A stretch of 64,000 bases of DNA from Lucifuga dentata (Eukaryota; Chordata; Actinopteri; Ophidiiformes; Bythitidae), in contig VXCM01001287.1 of the NCBI GenBank assembly GCA_014773175.1, forward strand, positions 51,570 through 115,569, read 5' to 3'. The notes beneath the pieces are model-generated. The model ran no database searches. It was not told the origin of the DNA and was given only the letters and a program-made list of their open reading frames with translations. Positions 61,967 to 64,000 of this stretch are shown here, piece after piece; positions within the stretch are counted from its first letter, which is position 1; every line of letters begins with the position of its first letter. The translations under genes were made by a program, and so were the position numbers.

Positions 61967-61979
61967 ATGGCAATGCAAA
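61967..61979 (+). CDS. jup: jup coding exon 2 (start codon)
   Basis: Exon 61933-61979 after TTTTTTCAG. ATG at 61967 in a good context (GCGAGGATGG); encodes MAMQ plus one base, donor CAAA|GTAAGC. Confidence 0.85.
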
Positions 61980-63892
61980 GTAAGCGATGCATATTTAACA
62001 AACCAGCTCTCTTGTCTCTAAACCTTTTTTGTAAACTTCATTGTATTTTTATCAATTTTCTCCCCCTCCTGTAAGAATGTTTGGTTGTTCTTGATTATTC
62101 TTTGATTGTGGCCTTTTCTGCTTCCTGCTATTCTTCTCATGTATTGAGGTCCACTTCCTTGATCCAAATGCTTGAAAATGCTAGAAGGGATCCATTTTTG
62201 TTGCACAGAGGCAAAGGACAGAGAGAGAGTCCAGTTAAAACTGGCAGTGTGCTCAGATAAATGGTAGCTTGAAATTCTTTTGATATTAACACTCTGCCAA
62301 TGAAATGACTCACTGTCAGGTCTGGTAACACCATGTGTATCACAGGAGGCACACACCACCCGATCCCAGTGTGTACCACAGTCCCTATGTCAAACAGCAG
62401 GGTTCAATAGTTACAGGGACTGTGGTGCACACTGAGATCAGGCAATGAAAGAAAATATTGCTCTAGACTGCCAGTAGTGGCCAAAAATGCTCAAAGCAAC
62501 TTAAAATGACTTTGCACTTCTGAGGTCCCACAGTTCATTTCTTCCTGCTTTCTAGTGGGTGAGCCTGATGGCATGGTGAAGGTGGCAGACTGGCAGCAGA
62601 CGCTCTACAGCACAGACTCAGGCATCCAGTCTGGAGCCACCACAGTCAATGACGATGGTCTGGAGTACACCACCTCAAAGCATTACACTATGACCACCAC
62701 CGTCACCACAGAGGAGCCTGGTAAGGCAAGACTTTAACCTGACATGGAAAGATGTCAAAGTGCAGAGCTAACACAAATAAGTTTACCATTTACCTTCATT
62801 ACTTTCTGTCATCCTCATCATCTCCATCTCAACAGACTTGGACTCCCAGTACACTATGACCAGGGCCCAGCGTGTTCGGGCTGCAATGTTTCCGGAGACG
62901 TTGGAGGAGGGTACGGCCATCTTATCTACTCAGACTGACCCGTCCCAGATGACCAATGTCCAGCGGCTGGCCGAGCCCTCACAGCTGCTTAAGACAGCAA
63001 TCATCCATCTGATCAACTACCAGGACGACGCTGAGCTGGCCACACGTGCCATGCCTGAGCTCACTAAACTTCTCAATGATGAAGACCAGGTGATGAATGA
63101 ATACTCATGCACGCACATACACACACAGAATTTGAGATCAATTACATGCACGTCTTATGAGGTCTCAAGTGTCTAAGGAGATCATTCTGTGCCTCACATA
63201 TATTGAGTTCTGTTGCATTTAATGGTAAGCTACAAACCAGGTCCAGTTCAAGTATGTGAGTGAGCACCAGCCAGTGGCGGTTTCTGCGACTGTTTCACGT
63301 AGATGAATACTAGTCAGTGATAGTAGATTTGCTTTGATTGGCTAGTTATCTGTCAATTCCAGTACATTGAATCATCTGATTTCCTTCATTTGTCATGATC
63401 TGTTCTGATAGTATCTCTGCTTTCCTTCACAGTACAATATTAAGCGTTAAGTCCTTTAACAATTTTTTCATGCATTTCCACAATTCCAGCTTCAGCCAGA
63501 AACATTGCAATTCAACTAAAATTGACCTCCAAATTCCTCAAAGCCTTCAAGTTGAGCTCACTGACCAGACTCAAATGACTACCAGGATTTCCCTCATGTC
63601 TACTCTGTCTTCTCTCTACCTAACTCTTCTGTACTCTCTCCATCTCTCATTAGGTGGTGGTCAGCAAAGCAGCACAGATTGTCAACCAACTTACACGTAA
63701 GGAGGCATCACGGCGTGCACTGATGCAGTCCCCTCAGATGGTGGCAGCAGTGGTGCGGGCCATGCAGAACACAAGCGACATGGAGACAGCACGAGCCACA
63801 GCCAGCATCCTTCACAACCTGTCCCACCAGAGAGAGGGACTGCTCTCCATCTTCAAGTCCGGAGGCATCCCTGCTTTAGTGCGCATGCTCAG
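61967..63892 (+). CDS. jup: Junction plakoglobin (gamma-catenin), N-terminal part
   Basis: Armadillo protein that links desmosomal and classical cadherins to the cytoskeleton and can act in Wnt signalling. Coding exons 61967-61979, 62556-62720, 62836-63089 and 63654-63892 join in frame to 223 residues plus two bases; the gene continues past the right edge (family length about 740). Seen: start [20 protein letters not shown], the phosphodegron-like [11 protein letters not shown] (DSGxxS, target of GSK3/CK1 and beta-TrCP in catenins), a Thr-rich stretch, the alpha-catenin-binding type block [19 protein letters not shown], and the first armadillo repeats ([47 protein letters not shown]). The N-terminus (VKVADWQQT, Thr-rich spacer) fits plakoglobin better than beta-catenin. 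Position next to hap1 and gast agrees with the mammalian locus. Confidence 0.92.
62556..62720 (+). CDS. jup: jup coding exon 3 (degron)
   Basis: Acceptor TTTCTAG|TGGGTG, donor AGCCTG|GTAAGG. Encodes [20 protein letters not shown] to [11 protein letters not shown]. Confidence 0.9.
62836..63089 (+). CDS. jup: jup coding exon 4 (first armadillo repeat)
   Basis: Acceptor CTCAACAG|ACTTGG, donor GACCAG|GTGATG. Encodes [20 protein letters not shown] to [10 protein letters not shown]. Confidence 0.93.
63654..63892 (+). CDS. jup: jup coding exon 5 (second armadillo repeat)
   Basis: Acceptor CTCATTAG|GTGGTG, donor GCTCAG|GTACTG (phase 2). Encodes [20 protein letters not shown] to [10 protein letters not shown]. 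Confidence 0.93.
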
Positions 63893-64000
63893 GTACTGCT
63901 GGATGAAGACAAAGAAGACAAAGAACATAGATGGATGAAATTTTTGGACTTATGTCATTTATTGCAGTTGTATTCAGAGTTATGACGTAGGTATTAAAAA

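Overview
The window is nuclear DNA from a ray-finned (teleost, probably percomorph) fish. The evidence is vertebrate exon/intron structure with GT-AG introns, dense di-, tri- and tetranucleotide microsatellites, several TTAA-flanked and Tc1/hAT-like MITE families, teleost SINE-like repeats, and four genes in an order I know from the human 17q21.2 block (type I keratin - GAST - HAP1 - JUP). No bacterial, phage, CRISPR or operon structure is present.

Layout. (1) 1-4780: gene-free, AT-rich, with a dead Tc1 transposase and a TA-flanked MITE. (2) 4785-9193, minus strand: a type I keratin gene with intact reading frame across 7 recognisable coding exons. The two exons that normally encode coil 1B are absent; a 603-bp MITE lies in the intron where they should be. 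The promoter TATA box sits inside a 70-bp near-perfect palindrome. (3) 9285-14600: intergenic, starting with one copy of a ~540-bp segment flanked by a perfect 15-bp direct repeat; the second copy lies downstream of gastrin at 16834-17374. (4) 14627-16511, plus strand: a complete three-exon gastrin (CCK-family) gene whose predicted amidated C-terminus is YQGWVDF rather than the usual GWMDF. (5) 17951-43946, minus strand: a 16-exon HAP1/TRAK (Milton) family gene, assigned to hap1 by synteny, with a dynein CC1-box, a Spindly-like motif and the TRAK-type C-terminal region. Its promoter has a ZNF143/SBS-type motif and its only visible poly(A) signal is inside a MITE. (6) 43990-49380: intergenic. 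(7) 49380 to beyond the right edge, plus strand: the 5' part of junction plakoglobin (jup), with a likely non-coding first exon, a 12.4-kb first intron and four coding exons giving residues 1-223.

Assembly quality matters here. Single N characters at 5635, 7003, 7970, 9366, 9909, 15807, 19012, 22403, 40750, 43026 and 47901 mark joins where the sequence on both sides is the same, so overlapping contig ends were left unmerged. One of these (22403) duplicates 62 bases inside a hap1 coding exon. There is also a 343-base N gap at 37986-38328.

Functional links: keratin (intermediate filament) and plakoglobin (desmosome/adherens junction) both serve epithelial integrity. Gastrin and hap1 are unrelated in role, so the grouping reflects ancestral synteny, not a pathway cluster. 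The most unusual object is the keratin gene: it lacks coil 1B, has His at the helix-initiation Arg position and a poor splice donor, so it is either a decaying or repurposed keratin or a casualty of a mis-join inside a repeat.
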